From: Erysipelotrichaceae bacterium
GTDB lineage: Bacteria > Bacillota_I > Bacilli_A > Erysipelotrichales > Erysipelotrichaceae
Direction: 5' to 3'
DNA length: 33,204 nucleotides
Assembly (NCBI GenBank): GCA_015058875.1
Contig: SVBN01000030.1
Coordinates: 1 to 33,204, forward strand
The position numbers and the translations under genes were made by a program. A model generated the notes under the pieces. The model saw only the letters and a program-made list of their open reading frames with translations. It was not told the DNA's origin and did not search any database. Shown here one piece after another: positions 24,513-31,963 of the stretch; position 1 is the first letter of the stretch, and every line of letters starts with the position of its first letter.

Positions 24513-25381
24513 TTCTCGGCTGTCACGTCAAAATGACATCTCCGCTGTTTGTGGAAGGCAGCGTCAGGGAAGCACTCTCCTACGGAGCCAATGCCCTGAT
24601 GCTGTATACCGGGGCGCCGCAGAATACAAAACGGCGGCCCGTCAGTGAGATGCATATTCCCGAGGCGAAGGCGCTGATGGCAGAGAACGGAATCCCGATG
24701 GAGCATATGATCATCCATGCGCCGTATCTGATCAATCCGGCAAATTCCGTCAGGCCGGAAGTGATGGAACTGGCAAAGGAATTCCTGGCATCCGAGCTGC
24801 AGCGGACCGCTGAGATCGGCGCCGTGAATCTGGTGCTGCATCCCGGATCCTATACCGTCACCGATCCGGAAACCGGAATCCGGGCGTGCATTGAAACACT
24901 GAACGGACTGCATGAGATACCGGAGAACACGGTGATCTGTCTGGAAACCATGGCGGGAAAGGGCAGTGAAATCGGCCGGACATTCGAAGAACTTGCGGAG
25001 ATTCTGGAACATCTGGATCAGAAAGAAAAATACGGCGTCTGTCTGGATACATGCCATATCAATGACGCCGGCTATGACGTATCTGATTTTGACGGTGTTC
25101 TGGATGAGTTTGACCGCATCATCGGTCTGAAGCTTCTCAGAGTCATTCACCTGAATGATTCCAAAAATATCCGCGGTGCCCGCAAGGACCGGCATGCGAA
25201 TCTCGGATGCGGAACCATCGGATTTGAGAACCTGCTTAAGGCAGCACAGAATCCCCGCGTTCAGCATATTGCGAAGATTCTGGAAACGCCGTATGTCGGA
25301 GACAATCCGCCCTATGCAAAAGAGATCGCCATGCTGAGAAGCGGCATCTATGAAGAAGGCTGGGAAGAACATCTGAAATGA
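24509..25381 (+). CDS. nfo: Endonuclease IV (AP endonuclease)
   Basis: This 290-residue zinc enzyme cleaves DNA at abasic sites in base excision repair. It starts ILGCHVKM (first metal histidine in GCHV). It then shows the family signatures HAPYLINPAN, LHPGSYT, LETMAGKGSEIG, CLDTCHINDAGYD and HLNDSKN, ending with DRHANLGCGTIG. The metal-binding His, Glu and Asp residues are intact. ATG 24509 overlaps the helicase stop (ATGA), and AGGCGGAAAAG...GGGGAAGA provides the ribosome site. The Bacillus counterpart is yqfS. A terminator follows directly. Confidence 0.96.
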   Translation: MILGCHVKMTSPLFVEGSVREALSYGANALMLYTGAPQNTKRRPVSEMHIPEAKALMAENGIPMEHMIIHAPYLINPANSVRPEVMELAKEFLASELQRTAEIGAVNLVLHPGSYTVTDPETGIRACIETLNGLHEIPENTVICLETMAGKGSEIGRTFEELAEILEHLDQKEKYGVCLDTCHINDAGYDVSDFDGVLDEFDRIIGLKLLRVIHLNDSKNIRGARKDRHANLGCGTIGFENLLKAAQNPRVQHIAKILETPYVGDNPPYAKEIAMLRSGIYEEGWEEHLK

Positions 25382-25382
25382 G

Positions 25383-25408
25383 AATGGTACCTCCGGGTAT
25401 CATTTTTT
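25383..25408 (+). terminator. Intrinsic terminator of nfo
   Basis: AATGGTACC (25383-25391) pairs with GGTATCATT (25396-25404) around TCCG, followed by TTTT. Confidence 0.8.
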
Positions 25409-25412
25409 GATG

Positions 25413-25436
25413 ATAAAAAGGCACTTTCGTGCCTTT
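25413..25436 (-). terminator. Intrinsic terminator of ispG
   Basis: On the minus strand AAAGGCAC-GAAA-GTGCCTTT (25436-25417) has a GNRA loop and runs into TTTTTATC. It lies four bases beyond the ispG stop. Confidence 0.85.
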
Positions 25437-25439
25437 GTG

Positions 25440-26510
25440 TCATGCATTTTTCCGTTCGTTCAGAATATTCTGAATTTCGTCCTTCAGCGCCTGTTCCAGC
25501 TCGGACTGGGGAACGGTTCTCAGCAGCTGTCCCTTGCGGAAGAGCAGACCGGTTTCATATCCGCCGGCGACGCCGACATCCGCGCGGCTGGCTTCCTGCA
25601 TGCCGTTGACCGGGCATCCCATGACTGCGACCTGAATGTCTTCATGAATATCCGCAAGATATTCTTCCATCTTCTTTACCAGCGGCAGCATATCATACTG
25701 GATTCTGCCGCAGGTCGGGCAGGCTACCAGGTCGGGAACTTTGTCATACAGACTGAAGCATTTCAGCAGCTGTTTGGCAATAATCATCTCATCCTTCGGC
25801 GGACCGGATACGGATACCCGGATCGTATCGCCGATGCCTTCATGAAGCAGGGTGCCGAGCGCTGCCGAGCTCTTGACGGCGCTTTCCGCAAATCCGCCGG
25901 CTTCCGTTACGCCGAGATGCAGCGGGTAGGGGAAATGCTGTGCCGCGGCTTCATATGCCGCAATCGTCAGGGCGACATTGCTGGACTTGAAGGAAAGGCA
26001 GATATCGAAGAATCCGAGTTCCTCCAGAATCTTTACATGACGGTCGGCACTGGCGATCATCGCTTCCGCGCAGGGTCCGCCGTACTGCTGAAGGAACTGC
26101 TTTTCCAGTGATCCGGAATTGATGCCGATGCGGATCGGAACCTTCTTTTCCAGGCACTTCTTAACTACCGCCTCGGTATTCTCGCGGCTTCCGATATTGC
26201 CCGGGTTGATGCGGATCTTGTCCACATTCCCGTCCAGTGCAATCAGGGCCAGACGGTGGTTGAAATGAATATCCGCAACCAGCGGGATATTTGTCTTTTC
26301 CCGGATCCAGGGGATTGCCCTGGCGTCTTCCTCATCGAGCACGGCGAGTCTGGCAATCTGGCAGCCGGCCGCTTCCAGTTCATTGATCTGGGCGACGCTT
26401 GCTTCAATATCTTTGGCAGGAACATTGGTCATGGACTGGATCACGCATTGATTCTGTCCGCCGATCTGAATGTTCCTTACATAAATCGGTCTTGTTTCGG
26501 TACGTTTCAT
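25440..26510 (-). CDS. ispG: 4-hydroxy-3-methylbut-2-enyl diphosphate synthase
   Basis: This 356-residue iron-sulfur enzyme (GcpE) makes HMBPP, the substrate of IspH, in the MEP pathway. The TIM-barrel part begins RPIYVRNIQIGGQNQCVIQSM and includes LVADIHFNHRLAL and RINPGNIG. The cluster-binding part carries ACPTCGR (cysteines near residues 264 and 267) and MGCPVNG (cysteine near 298). ATG 26510 is preferred over ATG 26516 because GGAGG lies eight bases from the first but only two from the second. It faces nfo, 58 bases away, with back-to-back terminators. ispH lies 2.4 kb away, also on the minus strand but in a separate transcript. Confidence 0.96.
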   Translation of the reverse strand: MKRTETRPIYVRNIQIGGQNQCVIQSMTNVPAKDIEASVAQINELEAAGCQIARLAVLDEEDARAIPWIREKTNIPLVADIHFNHRLALIALDGNVDKIRINPGNIGSRENTEAVVKKCLEKKVPIRIGINSGSLEKQFLQQYGGPCAEAMIASADRHVKILEELGFFDICLSFKSSNVALTIAAYEAAAQHFPYPLHLGVTEAGGFAESAVKSSAALGTLLHEGIGDTIRVSVSGPPKDEMIIAKQLLKCFSLYDKVPDLVACPTCGRIQYDMLPLVKKMEEYLADIHEDIQVAVMGCPVNGMQEASRADVGVAGGYETGLLFRKGQLLRTVPQSELEQALKDEIQNILNERKNA

Positions 26511-26644
26511 ACGCATTACCTCCGTACCCATTATCTCATGTTCCTCAGAAACTGGCGACAGGAACTGCCGGAACAAATCCGGCCGCGTCTGTACCCCGTT
26601 ATTCCCGGACAGGTTATAATGAGAAAAAAACAGGGAGGGATCAT

Positions 26645-27748
26645 ATGGACAGAATCAGAACCGGAGTTATCGGCGCAGGCGCCATCAGCGGCATTTATCT
26701 GACAAATCTGATCAGCACATTTGACTGCTTTGATGTGGCCGGCGTTGCGGCAGGACATATCGAAAATGCGCGCAGAAAAGCAGAGGAGTTCCATATCCGG
26801 GCATATACAGCGGATGAGATGCTGGCGGATCCGTCCATTGAACTGATTATCATCCTGACGCCGGTCGCATCCCACTATGACCTGATCCGGAAAGCACTGG
26901 AAGCCGGCAAGCATGTATATACGGAAAAGACAATGACCGAAACTTCACGCCAGGCTGCGGAACTGATTTCCCTGGCAGACGCAAAGCATCTGTATCTCGG
27001 TTCGGCGCCGGATACCTTTCTCGGTACGGCGTTTCAGACCGCACGGAAAGCAATCGATGAAGGAAAGCCCGGCAGGATCCATTCCTTTTCCGCCGCAGTC
27101 ACCAGAAACAATGATGTGCTGACGGCATATTTCCCGTTTCTGAGACAGCAGGGCGCAGGAGCTTTGCGGGATTATCTTGTCTACTATCTGACCGTGCTTG
27201 TCAGTCTGCTCGGTCCGGTGGAATCCGTCAGCGCGGCCATCCGGGCACCGTATCGGAAAAGAATGAACAATGTTCCGGGCACCGCGGGATACGGGGAAGA
27301 AATTGAAACGCCGAATGAAAGCATTATTGCCGCCGTGCTTCAGATGAAAAACGGCATCATCGGAACAGTGACGGAAAACAATGAGACAATCGGAGCTGAT
27401 ATTGCCGCGTTTTCTCTGTACGGCACGAAAGGAGTGCTGCAGCTCGGAAACCCGAATCTTTTCGGGCAGCTGCCGAAACTGCTTGCGCCGAAATCATGGC
27501 ATATGGAAGAAGCGCAGGAACTGGAAGCTGCCGGCTTCTACAGCGGCAATGCCAGAGGACTCGGTCCGGCGGAAATGGTGCATGCAATATATGAAGGCCG
27601 CAGGCACAGAGCCAATGAAAAGCTTGCCTTCCATGTGCTGGAAGTGATCGAGGCTATGGAAACTTCCCAGAAGGAGGGCAGGATGGTAAAAGTGGAATCG
27701 GACTTTGATATTCCCGCATTCTTTGATGAGAATTATAACCGGAAATAA
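26645..27748 (+). CDS. Gfo/Idh/MocA-family oxidoreductase
   Basis: This 367-residue NAD(P)-dependent dehydrogenase probably acts on a sugar, inositol or related alcohol. The Rossmann motif is GVIGAGAISGIYLTN near residues 8-22. The conserved EK pair is in VYTEKTMTETSRQA near 95. The C-terminal alpha/beta domain follows, with the DYLVYYLTVLVSLLGPVESV segment typical of the family. The ribosome site AGGGAGG precedes ATG 26645. A TATAAT (26615-26620) lies 25 bases upstream. It stands alone between ispG and rpmG, and the substrate is not predictable. Confidence 0.88.
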   Translation: MDRIRTGVIGAGAISGIYLTNLISTFDCFDVAGVAAGHIENARRKAEEFHIRAYTADEMLADPSIELIIILTPVASHYDLIRKALEAGKHVYTEKTMTETSRQAAELISLADAKHLYLGSAPDTFLGTAFQTARKAIDEGKPGRIHSFSAAVTRNNDVLTAYFPFLRQQGAGALRDYLVYYLTVLVSLLGPVESVSAAIRAPYRKRMNNVPGTAGYGEEIETPNESIIAAVLQMKNGIIGTVTENNETIGADIAAFSLYGTKGVLQLGNPNLFGQLPKLLAPKSWHMEEAQELEAAGFYSGNARGLGPAEMVHAIYEGRRHRANEKLAFHVLEVIEAMETSQKEGRMVKVESDFDIPAFFDENYNRK

Positions 27749-27756
27749 GAAAGAAG

Positions 27757-27814
27757 TATCCCCGCCGGAATGCTTTCCGCTGTCCGGATGGGGCTCAGAA
27801 TTGCCGGAAACGGC
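27757..27814 (+). other. Two hairpins downstream of the oxidoreductase gene
   Basis: CCCC-G-CCGGA (27760-27769) pairs with TCCGG-AT-GGGG (27783-27793). GCCG-GAAA-CGGC (27803-27814) is a compact GNRA-loop hairpin. Neither has a T-run on its 3' side, so ordinary termination is doubtful. Confidence 0.35.
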
Positions 27815-27850
27815 GTAAAAAAACAGAAATACCGTGACTGAATGAATTTC

Positions 27851-27879
27851 TTGGAAAATAAATACAGTTATGGTATACT
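27851..27879 (+). promoter_or_regulatory. Promoter of rpmG
   Basis: TTGGAA (27851-27856) and TATACT (27874-27879) are 17 bases apart. Confidence 0.75.
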
Positions 27880-27908
27880 CTCTTTGCGAAATTCAGGAGG
27901 TTAAGCAT

Positions 27909-28061
27909 ATGCCAAGAGATAACATCACCTTTAAGTGCTCTGTTTGCGGTGAAGAAAACTATATCGGAACAAGAAACAAGCGCAAGCACACCGAAAAAAT
28001 GGAAATCAAAAAGTATTGCCCGAGATGCAATCAGAAGACTCTGCATAAGGAGAAAAAATAA
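27909..28061 (+). CDS. rpmG: Ribosomal protein L33 (zinc-ribbon form)
   Basis: This 50-residue large-subunit ribosomal protein has two CxxC pairs, CSVC and CPRC, that bind zinc. It is therefore the C+ paralogue, whose use depends on zinc supply in bacteria with two forms. The sequence MPRDNITFKCSVCGEENYIG and the end QKTLHKEKK fit L33. CAGGAGGTT precedes ATG 27909; a longer in-frame reading from 27870 lies within the promoter. Its stop codon is part of the terminator hairpin. Confidence 0.96.
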   Translation: MPRDNITFKCSVCGEENYIGTRNKRKHTEKMEIKKYCPRCNQKTLHKEKK

Positions 28062-28080
28062 CCGTTACGGTTATTTTTTT
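28057..28080 (+). terminator. Intrinsic terminator of rpmG
   Basis: AATAACCG (28057-28064) pairs with CGGTTATT (28068-28075) around TTA, followed by TTTTT. The stem includes the rpmG stop codon. Confidence 0.85.
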
Positions 28081-28092
28081 GATCACTGACCT

Positions 28093-28695
28093 ATGAAACT
28101 GGATGTGCTGCCCATCGGGCTGTATCAGGAAAATATCTATCTTCTGCATGATCATGATCATGTGCTGATTATTGATCCGGGCAGAAACGCAAAGGAAATC
28201 GCGAAGTATATCGCTCCGCAGGAAACCGTTGACGCAATTCTGCTCACACACGGTCATTCCGATCATGTCATGGCCGCGGATGATCTTGCGGACATGTACG
28301 GATGTCCGGTGTATCTGAACCGGAGCGACCGGATGCTTGTGACGCCCGGCGTCGGAAGAATCGACGGCACGGAGTACCCGGTTTACAGCGAACTTCGGGA
28401 TCTGGACGAAGGGGAACTGAAGGCGGGAACATTTCCGCTGCATATCTACCATACCCCCGGACATACTGCCGGAAGTGTGCTGATCCGCTTCCGCGGAATC
28501 CTGTTTACGGGAGATACGCTGTTTGCCCAGAGCATCGGCAGGACCGATCTCTATTCAGGCAATGAAGAAGAGATGATCGCTTCCCTGAGAAGGATTATGG
28601 ACCTGCCGGGTGATCTGAAAATCTTCCCGGGACACGGTCCTTCATCCACAATCTCCCATGAAAAGATTGCCAATCCGTATCTTCAGAATCTCTGA
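28093..28695 (+). CDS. MBL-fold metallo-hydrolase, YqgX/glyoxalase II-like
   Basis: This 200-residue cytoplasmic metallo-beta-lactamase-fold hydrolase has the zinc motif THGHSDH at about residues 53-59. Further ligands are the histidine in YHTPGHTAGS, the aspartate in FTGDTLF and the histidine in FPGHGPSS. The layout is that of YqgX-type glyoxalase II-like proteins, which hydrolyse thioesters or related substrates. ATG 28093 matches the family start (MKLDVLPIGLYQENIYLL). No Shine-Dalgarno sequence is visible, and the gene begins 12 bases after the rpmG terminator tail without an obvious promoter. Expression by read-through or a leaderless-type start is possible. Confidence 0.87.
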   Translation: MKLDVLPIGLYQENIYLLHDHDHVLIIDPGRNAKEIAKYIAPQETVDAILLTHGHSDHVMAADDLADMYGCPVYLNRSDRMLVTPGVGRIDGTEYPVYSELRDLDEGELKAGTFPLHIYHTPGHTAGSVLIRFRGILFTGDTLFAQSIGRTDLYSGNEEEMIASLRRIMDLPGDLKIFPGHGPSSTISHEKIANPYLQNL

Positions 28696-28722
28696 GCTGC
28701 ATGCAGTGCATGCGGCTTTTTC
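28695..28722 (+). terminator. Intrinsic terminator of the MBL gene
   Basis: AGCTGCATG (28695-28703) pairs with CATGCGGCT (28709-28717) around CAGTG, with one mismatch, followed by TTTTC. Confidence 0.7.
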
Positions 28723-28775
28723 TCTGTTTTGCTCCTGAAGGTTGTTATATACTGTTTTCGGGAGAATCATGCATT

Positions 28776-29093
28776 ATGAAAACAGCATTTCTGATCTGGA
28801 GTCTGACAGCCGCCGCACTTGCCGGAATCTCTTTATACTGCCGCAGGGCGGAGAAGCCGGTCGGCTTCTGGGCAAATGTGAATGCGCCGGAGGTCAGCGA
28901 TCTGAAGCAATATAACCGTGAAGTATCACGGCTGTGGGCAGGATACGCCTGCATCTTTGAACTGCTGGGGATACCGTTTCTGTTTCTCAGACAGAACTCC
29001 CCGCTGTTTCTGATCACGGGGCTGGGCGTGGTATTCAGTTCGCTGATCCTGATGGTGATGTACACGCACATCGAAGCAAAGTACAGAAAATAA
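28776..29093 (+). CDS. Small three-helix membrane protein, uncharacterised
   Basis: This 105-residue integral membrane protein has three predicted helices: about residues 3-21, 53-71 and 79-98. Between helices 1 and 2 is a conserved-looking loop, FWANVNAPEVSDLKQYNREVSRLW, of the type seen in small Firmicutes membrane proteins of unknown function. ATG 28776 is supported by GGGAG upstream, though the spacing of about 11 bases is long. TATACT at 28748-28753 may be its -10. No function can be assigned. It ends at a hairpin shared with the convergent gene. Confidence 0.68.
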   Translation: MKTAFLIWSLTAAALAGISLYCRRAEKPVGFWANVNAPEVSDLKQYNREVSRLWAGYACIFELLGIPFLFLRQNSPLFLITGLGVVFSSLILMVMYTHIEAKYRK

Positions 29094-29110
29094 AAACGGC
29101 AATGCCGTTT
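29094..29110 (-). terminator. Bidirectional terminator hairpin
   Basis: AAACGGC (29094-29100) pairs with GCCGTTT (29104-29110) around AAT. On the minus strand the T-run (GTTTTTATTTTC) is good; on the plus strand it is weaker (TTTATTC). It overlaps the stop of the minus-strand gene. Confidence 0.7.
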
Positions 29111-29375
29111 ATTCTTCCGGAATGTGGAATCCGCTGGTTTCGCCGATCACCGGCAGGCTGACCGTTTCCTCACGCTTCGGAACATCGATTTTTATAATAT
29201 CACTGACTTTGACGCTCTCAATCAGGAAGCCGTTGACCATATCCAGCTCAGGATCTTCTGCGCCGGGATGCTTAAAATCCTGGGGATTGGTGATGTATCC
29301 GGAACGTTCGGAACCGTCATGCAATGTCACAGTGATGAATTTATTGAGATATGGGATCAGATCTTCGCGTTTCAT
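29109..29375 (-). CDS. Small protein with possible Sm-like/SH3-like barrel
   Basis: This 88-residue protein was not recognised as a named family. The start (about residues 1-25) reads YLNKFITVTLHDGSERSGYI, a strand pair with the pattern seen at the start of small beta-barrels such as Sm/Hfq-like proteins. A later hydrophobic strand set, GFLIESVKVSDIIKID (about 52-67), resembles the closing Sm2 strands. The C-terminus (SLPVIGETSGFHIPEE) is separate. ATG 29375 is chosen because GAAGAG precedes it and the longer reading starts inside the promoter. An extended -10, TGCTATGAT, lies at 29409-29401 on the minus strand. RNA binding is speculation. Confidence 0.68.
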   Translation of the reverse strand: MKREDLIPYLNKFITVTLHDGSERSGYITNPQDFKHPGAEDPELDMVNGFLIESVKVSDIIKIDVPKREETVSLPVIGETSGFHIPEE

Positions 29376-29400
29376 TATCTCTTCAGAACCTTCTGCCTGT

Positions 29401-29409
29401 ATCATAGCA
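29401..29409 (-). promoter_or_regulatory. Extended -10 promoter of the small-barrel gene
   Basis: The minus strand reads TGCTATGAT, with TATGAT at 29406-29401, 26 bases before the start. No clear -35 is seen. Confidence 0.45.
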
Positions 29410-29462
29410 CATTCACGGCACAGGCATGCGTTAATTTCACTTCCGGGAGGAACGATATTGTC

Positions 29463-29924
29463 ATGGACAGAGAAAAAACAGATCTGAAAATACTTGTCAG
29501 CGCATGCCTGGCCGGATACCGGTGCCGGTATGACGGGAAGCTGAAGGGGGACCCGCGGATTGAACGTCTGGTATCATCCGGCATCGCGGTGCCGGTGTGT
29601 CCGGAAGTGCTCGGCGGTCTTCCCGTTCCGCGGATTCCTTCCGAGATTCAGGGGGAGAGAGTTGTGAATGCGGAAGGAAAGGATGTCACTTCGGAATATC
29701 ACCGCGGGGCTGAAGAGTCACTGCGGATCTGCCGGGATAACGGATGCGTCCTTGCCGTGCTGAAAGCGAAAAGCCCGGCCTGCGGCTGCGGCGAGGTTTA
29801 CGACGGGACATTTTCCCGGACACTGATCAGAGGGAACGGCATACTGGCCGGTATGCTGGAGAAAGAGGGCGTCCCGGTATATACGGAACAGTACATCGAA
29901 ACTGTTTTAAAAATCATTGAATAG
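29463..29924 (+). CDS. DUF523-family protein
   Basis: This 153-residue cytoplasmic protein belongs to DUF523. Conserved cysteines are in SACLAGYRCRYDGK (residues about 14-27), in VPVCPEVLGGLPVPR (about 44-58), and in the CRDNGC and SPACGCG segments (about 88-110). The cysteine pattern suggests metal or sulfur chemistry; some relatives act in thiouracil desulfuration, but the role here is open. ATG 29463 has GGGAGGA about 13 bases upstream, a rather long spacing. It stands alone, divergent from the small-barrel gene and followed by a terminator. Confidence 0.85.
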   Translation: MDREKTDLKILVSACLAGYRCRYDGKLKGDPRIERLVSSGIAVPVCPEVLGGLPVPRIPSEIQGERVVNAEGKDVTSEYHRGAEESLRICRDNGCVLAVLKAKSPACGCGEVYDGTFSRTLIRGNGILAGMLEKEGVPVYTEQYIETVLKIIE

Positions 29925-29932
29925 ACAAAAAT

Positions 29933-29975
29933 AAGATCTTTTTTCCGGAAATTTCGGGGAATCGGTCTTTTTTTT
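29933..29975 (+). terminator. Terminator between the DUF523 gene and comG
   Basis: AAGATC (29933-29938) can pair with GGTCTT (29964-29969), enclosing CCG-AAATTT-CGG pairing at 29945-29957. A run of eight T follows (29968-29975). Confidence 0.6.
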
Positions 29976-29980
29976 GCGTA

Positions 29981-29988
29981 TATGAATA
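29981..29988 (+). promoter_or_regulatory. Competence-type -10 element of the comG operon
   Basis: TATGAATA lies 13 bases before comGA ATG and downstream of a T-tract (29968-29975). It differs by one base from the streptococcal competence box TACGAATA and has the GAAT core of SigH-type -10 elements. No ordinary -35 was found. No ComK box (AAAA-N5-TTTT pair) was seen. Confidence 0.4.
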
Positions 29989-30001
29989 ATTGGAGGGTGT
30001 A

Positions 30002-30982
30002 ATGGAACAGATATTAATTGCATTGCTGAAAGCAGCGGTCCGCTACAAAGCGACAGACATTCATTTCCGGGTGGAACCGGACGGTCATCTGAGCACGGAG
30101 ATGAGAATCGGGGGGACGATGGTTCCCCTGGATCTGAAATCTCTGGACGAACGTTTTTTCCGTTATCTGCTGTACCGGGCGGATATGGATGTAAGCAGCA
30201 CTGCGCTGCCGCAGACAGGCAGCTTTGAAGCTGAAGCGGACGGAGTCCGTCTGGCACTCCGCTTTGCGCTGGTATCCGGATTCCACGTGCAGAGCGGTGT
30301 CCTCCGCATCCTGAATATGACATCCGGACTCAGGATCAGAGACCTCAGCATGGATCCCCGGCAGGTCAGGCATCTGGAGCGGATCACTTCACGCCGGAGC
30401 GGACTGTATCTGTTTTCCGGACCGACCGGAAGCGGGAAGACCACAACCCTGTATACCATCCTGAACGAAACGGAAGGAAAGAAGATCTATACCCTGGAGG
30501 ATCCGGTGGAAGTATATTCGGACAGATACATCCAGCTCCAGGTCAATGAGAGCCGCCATCTTTCCTTCGCGGAAGGCATACGGCAGCTGATGCGTCACGA
30601 CCCGGACATCATCATGATCGGAGAGATCAGGGACAGCGAGGCAGCGGCCATGGCCGTGCGGTGCGCACTGACCGGTCATCTGGTGCTCTCCACAATCCAC
30701 GCTTCAAGCTGTACCGGCGCCCTGCACAGGATGGAGGATCTCGGCGTGCAGGCGTATCAGCTGGAGGATATTCTCTGCGGCGTGTCCAATCAGCGCCTGT
30801 ATGAAAAACAGGACGGCAGCGGGAAAACATGTATTTATGAAATGATGGAAAGAAAGGAGCTGATGTACTATTTCCGCAATCACAGAACAGACCCGGATTT
30901 CATTCCGCTTGGAAAAGCGGCGGAAGAAGCGGTCCGCAGGGGGATTATTTCCGCACAGGAAGCAGAAGCGGATCTTTGCTGA
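30002..30982 (+). CDS. comGA: Competence pseudopilus assembly ATPase ComGA
   Basis: This 326-residue cytoplasmic hexameric ATPase of the GspE/PilB family powers assembly of the competence pseudopilus used in DNA uptake. Walker A is GPTGSGKTTT near residues 140-149. The Asp box is YTLEDPVEVY, the Walker B region is IIMIGEIRDSEAA near 200-212, and the His box is GHLVLSTIHA. KATDIHFRVEPDG opens the N2 domain. The N1 domain of longer GspE proteins is absent, as in Bacillus ComGA. GGAGGGTG precedes ATG 30002. It is the first gene of a seven-gene operon. Confidence 0.94.
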   Translation: MEQILIALLKAAVRYKATDIHFRVEPDGHLSTEMRIGGTMVPLDLKSLDERFFRYLLYRADMDVSSTALPQTGSFEAEADGVRLALRFALVSGFHVQSGVLRILNMTSGLRIRDLSMDPRQVRHLERITSRRSGLYLFSGPTGSGKTTTLYTILNETEGKKIYTLEDPVEVYSDRYIQLQVNESRHLSFAEGIRQLMRHDPDIIMIGEIRDSEAAAMAVRCALTGHLVLSTIHASSCTGALHRMEDLGVQAYQLEDILCGVSNQRLYEKQDGSGKTCIYEMMERKELMYYFRNHRTDPDFIPLGKAAEEAVRRGIISAQEAEADLC

Positions 30983-31952
30983 GAAACAGGATGCGGAGGG
31001 CCTGGAAGCATTGATGCGCAGCGGTTTCTCCATCCGGGAGGCAATGGACATCCTGGAGGATGAGCATAACCGTGCGTGCTTTGAACATATCCGGATGCGT
31101 CTTGGCAGCGGGGACAGGGCGGAGGATGTGATAAGCGAAGTGTTCTCAAAGACCGCATACGGTTCGTATCTGTCCGGATTTCTGAAGGTGCTGCCGCTGA
31201 AGAAAGCGCTCGGTCTGAGCGTGCGCATGAGCAGCGGGAATGAAGAAATGAAGAAACAGCTTGTTTCGGAAATGGTCTATCCGCTGGCAATGTTTCTCAT
31301 CCTGCTGTGCGGCAGCCTGCTGTTTTCCGAGCTCTGCCTGCCGGCACTGCTTTCCATGCTCGGCGGTTTTACGGATGATCTTTCTTCCTGGAAGGTGACG
31401 GCCATCCTGATCAGGACCGTATCGATGTCCATGCTGGGGATGCTCGCGGGCGGAATGATTCTGATGCTGGTATGCACGCGGCGGCGATGGATCTGCCGGG
31501 CGTATTGTCTGATCAGTGAGAAGCATTTTCTGCCGCTGCTAAGCGAATCGGTATCGGCACGCTTCATTCTCTTTTTTGCCCAGTGTGCGGAAATGGATCT
31601 GCCTACCAGGCAGAGTCTTGAAGTCATGGCGCAGATGGAGGACCATCCGCTGATATGCATGCTTGCCCGGGAGATGGATGAAGCGCTGCGCAGCGGTACG
31701 GCATTTGATGAAGCCATGCATTCCCGCCATCTCGATCCGTCCCTTTACCGCTTCATGCGCATTGCCGTGAATACGGACGGGGCAAAGGAGATGATGAAAA
31801 GCTATCTTGCCATGTCGGAAGAACGGATGAAGCGCAGACTGAAGCGGCTCTCGCGCCTGATCCGGACAGTGTCCTACGCCGGCTGCGGCGTTCTTCTGAT
31901 CATCGTGTATCAGATCCTGATGATGCCGATGAATGTACTGACTCAGTTTTAA
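30909..31952 (+). CDS. comGB: Competence pseudopilus membrane platform protein ComGB
   Basis: This inner-membrane platform protein (T2SS F family) has up to 347 residues. Helices lie near residues 123-145, 163-190 and 315-340, in the usual GspF pattern. EKQDAEGLEALMRSGFSIREAMDIL near residues 25-50 matches the start of the first cytoplasmic T2SSF domain. The start is uncertain. TTG 30909 keeps that conserved region but overlaps comGA by 74 bases and has no clear ribosome site. ATG 31014 has GGAGG upstream but would delete part of the first domain. I prefer TTG 30909, giving a very basic N-terminus (MEKRRKKRS). Confidence 0.85.
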   Translation: MEKRRKKRSAGGLFPHRKQKRIFAEKQDAEGLEALMRSGFSIREAMDILEDEHNRACFEHIRMRLGSGDRAEDVISEVFSKTAYGSYLSGFLKVLPLKKALGLSVRMSSGNEEMKKQLVSEMVYPLAMFLILLCGSLLFSELCLPALLSMLGGFTDDLSSWKVTAILIRTVSMSMLGMLAGGMILMLVCTRRRWICRAYCLISEKHFLPLLSESVSARFILFFAQCAEMDLPTRQSLEVMAQMEDHPLICMLAREMDEALRSGTAFDEAMHSRHLDPSLYRFMRIAVNTDGAKEMMKSYLAMSEERMKRRLKRLSRLIRTVSYAGCGVLLIIVYQILMMPMNVLTQF

Positions 31953-31963
31953 GGAGGTGACTT

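Noticed and set aside
24197-25372. A 391-residue open frame on the minus strand across nfo
   Set aside because: nfo and the helicase tail fully explain this region on the plus strand.
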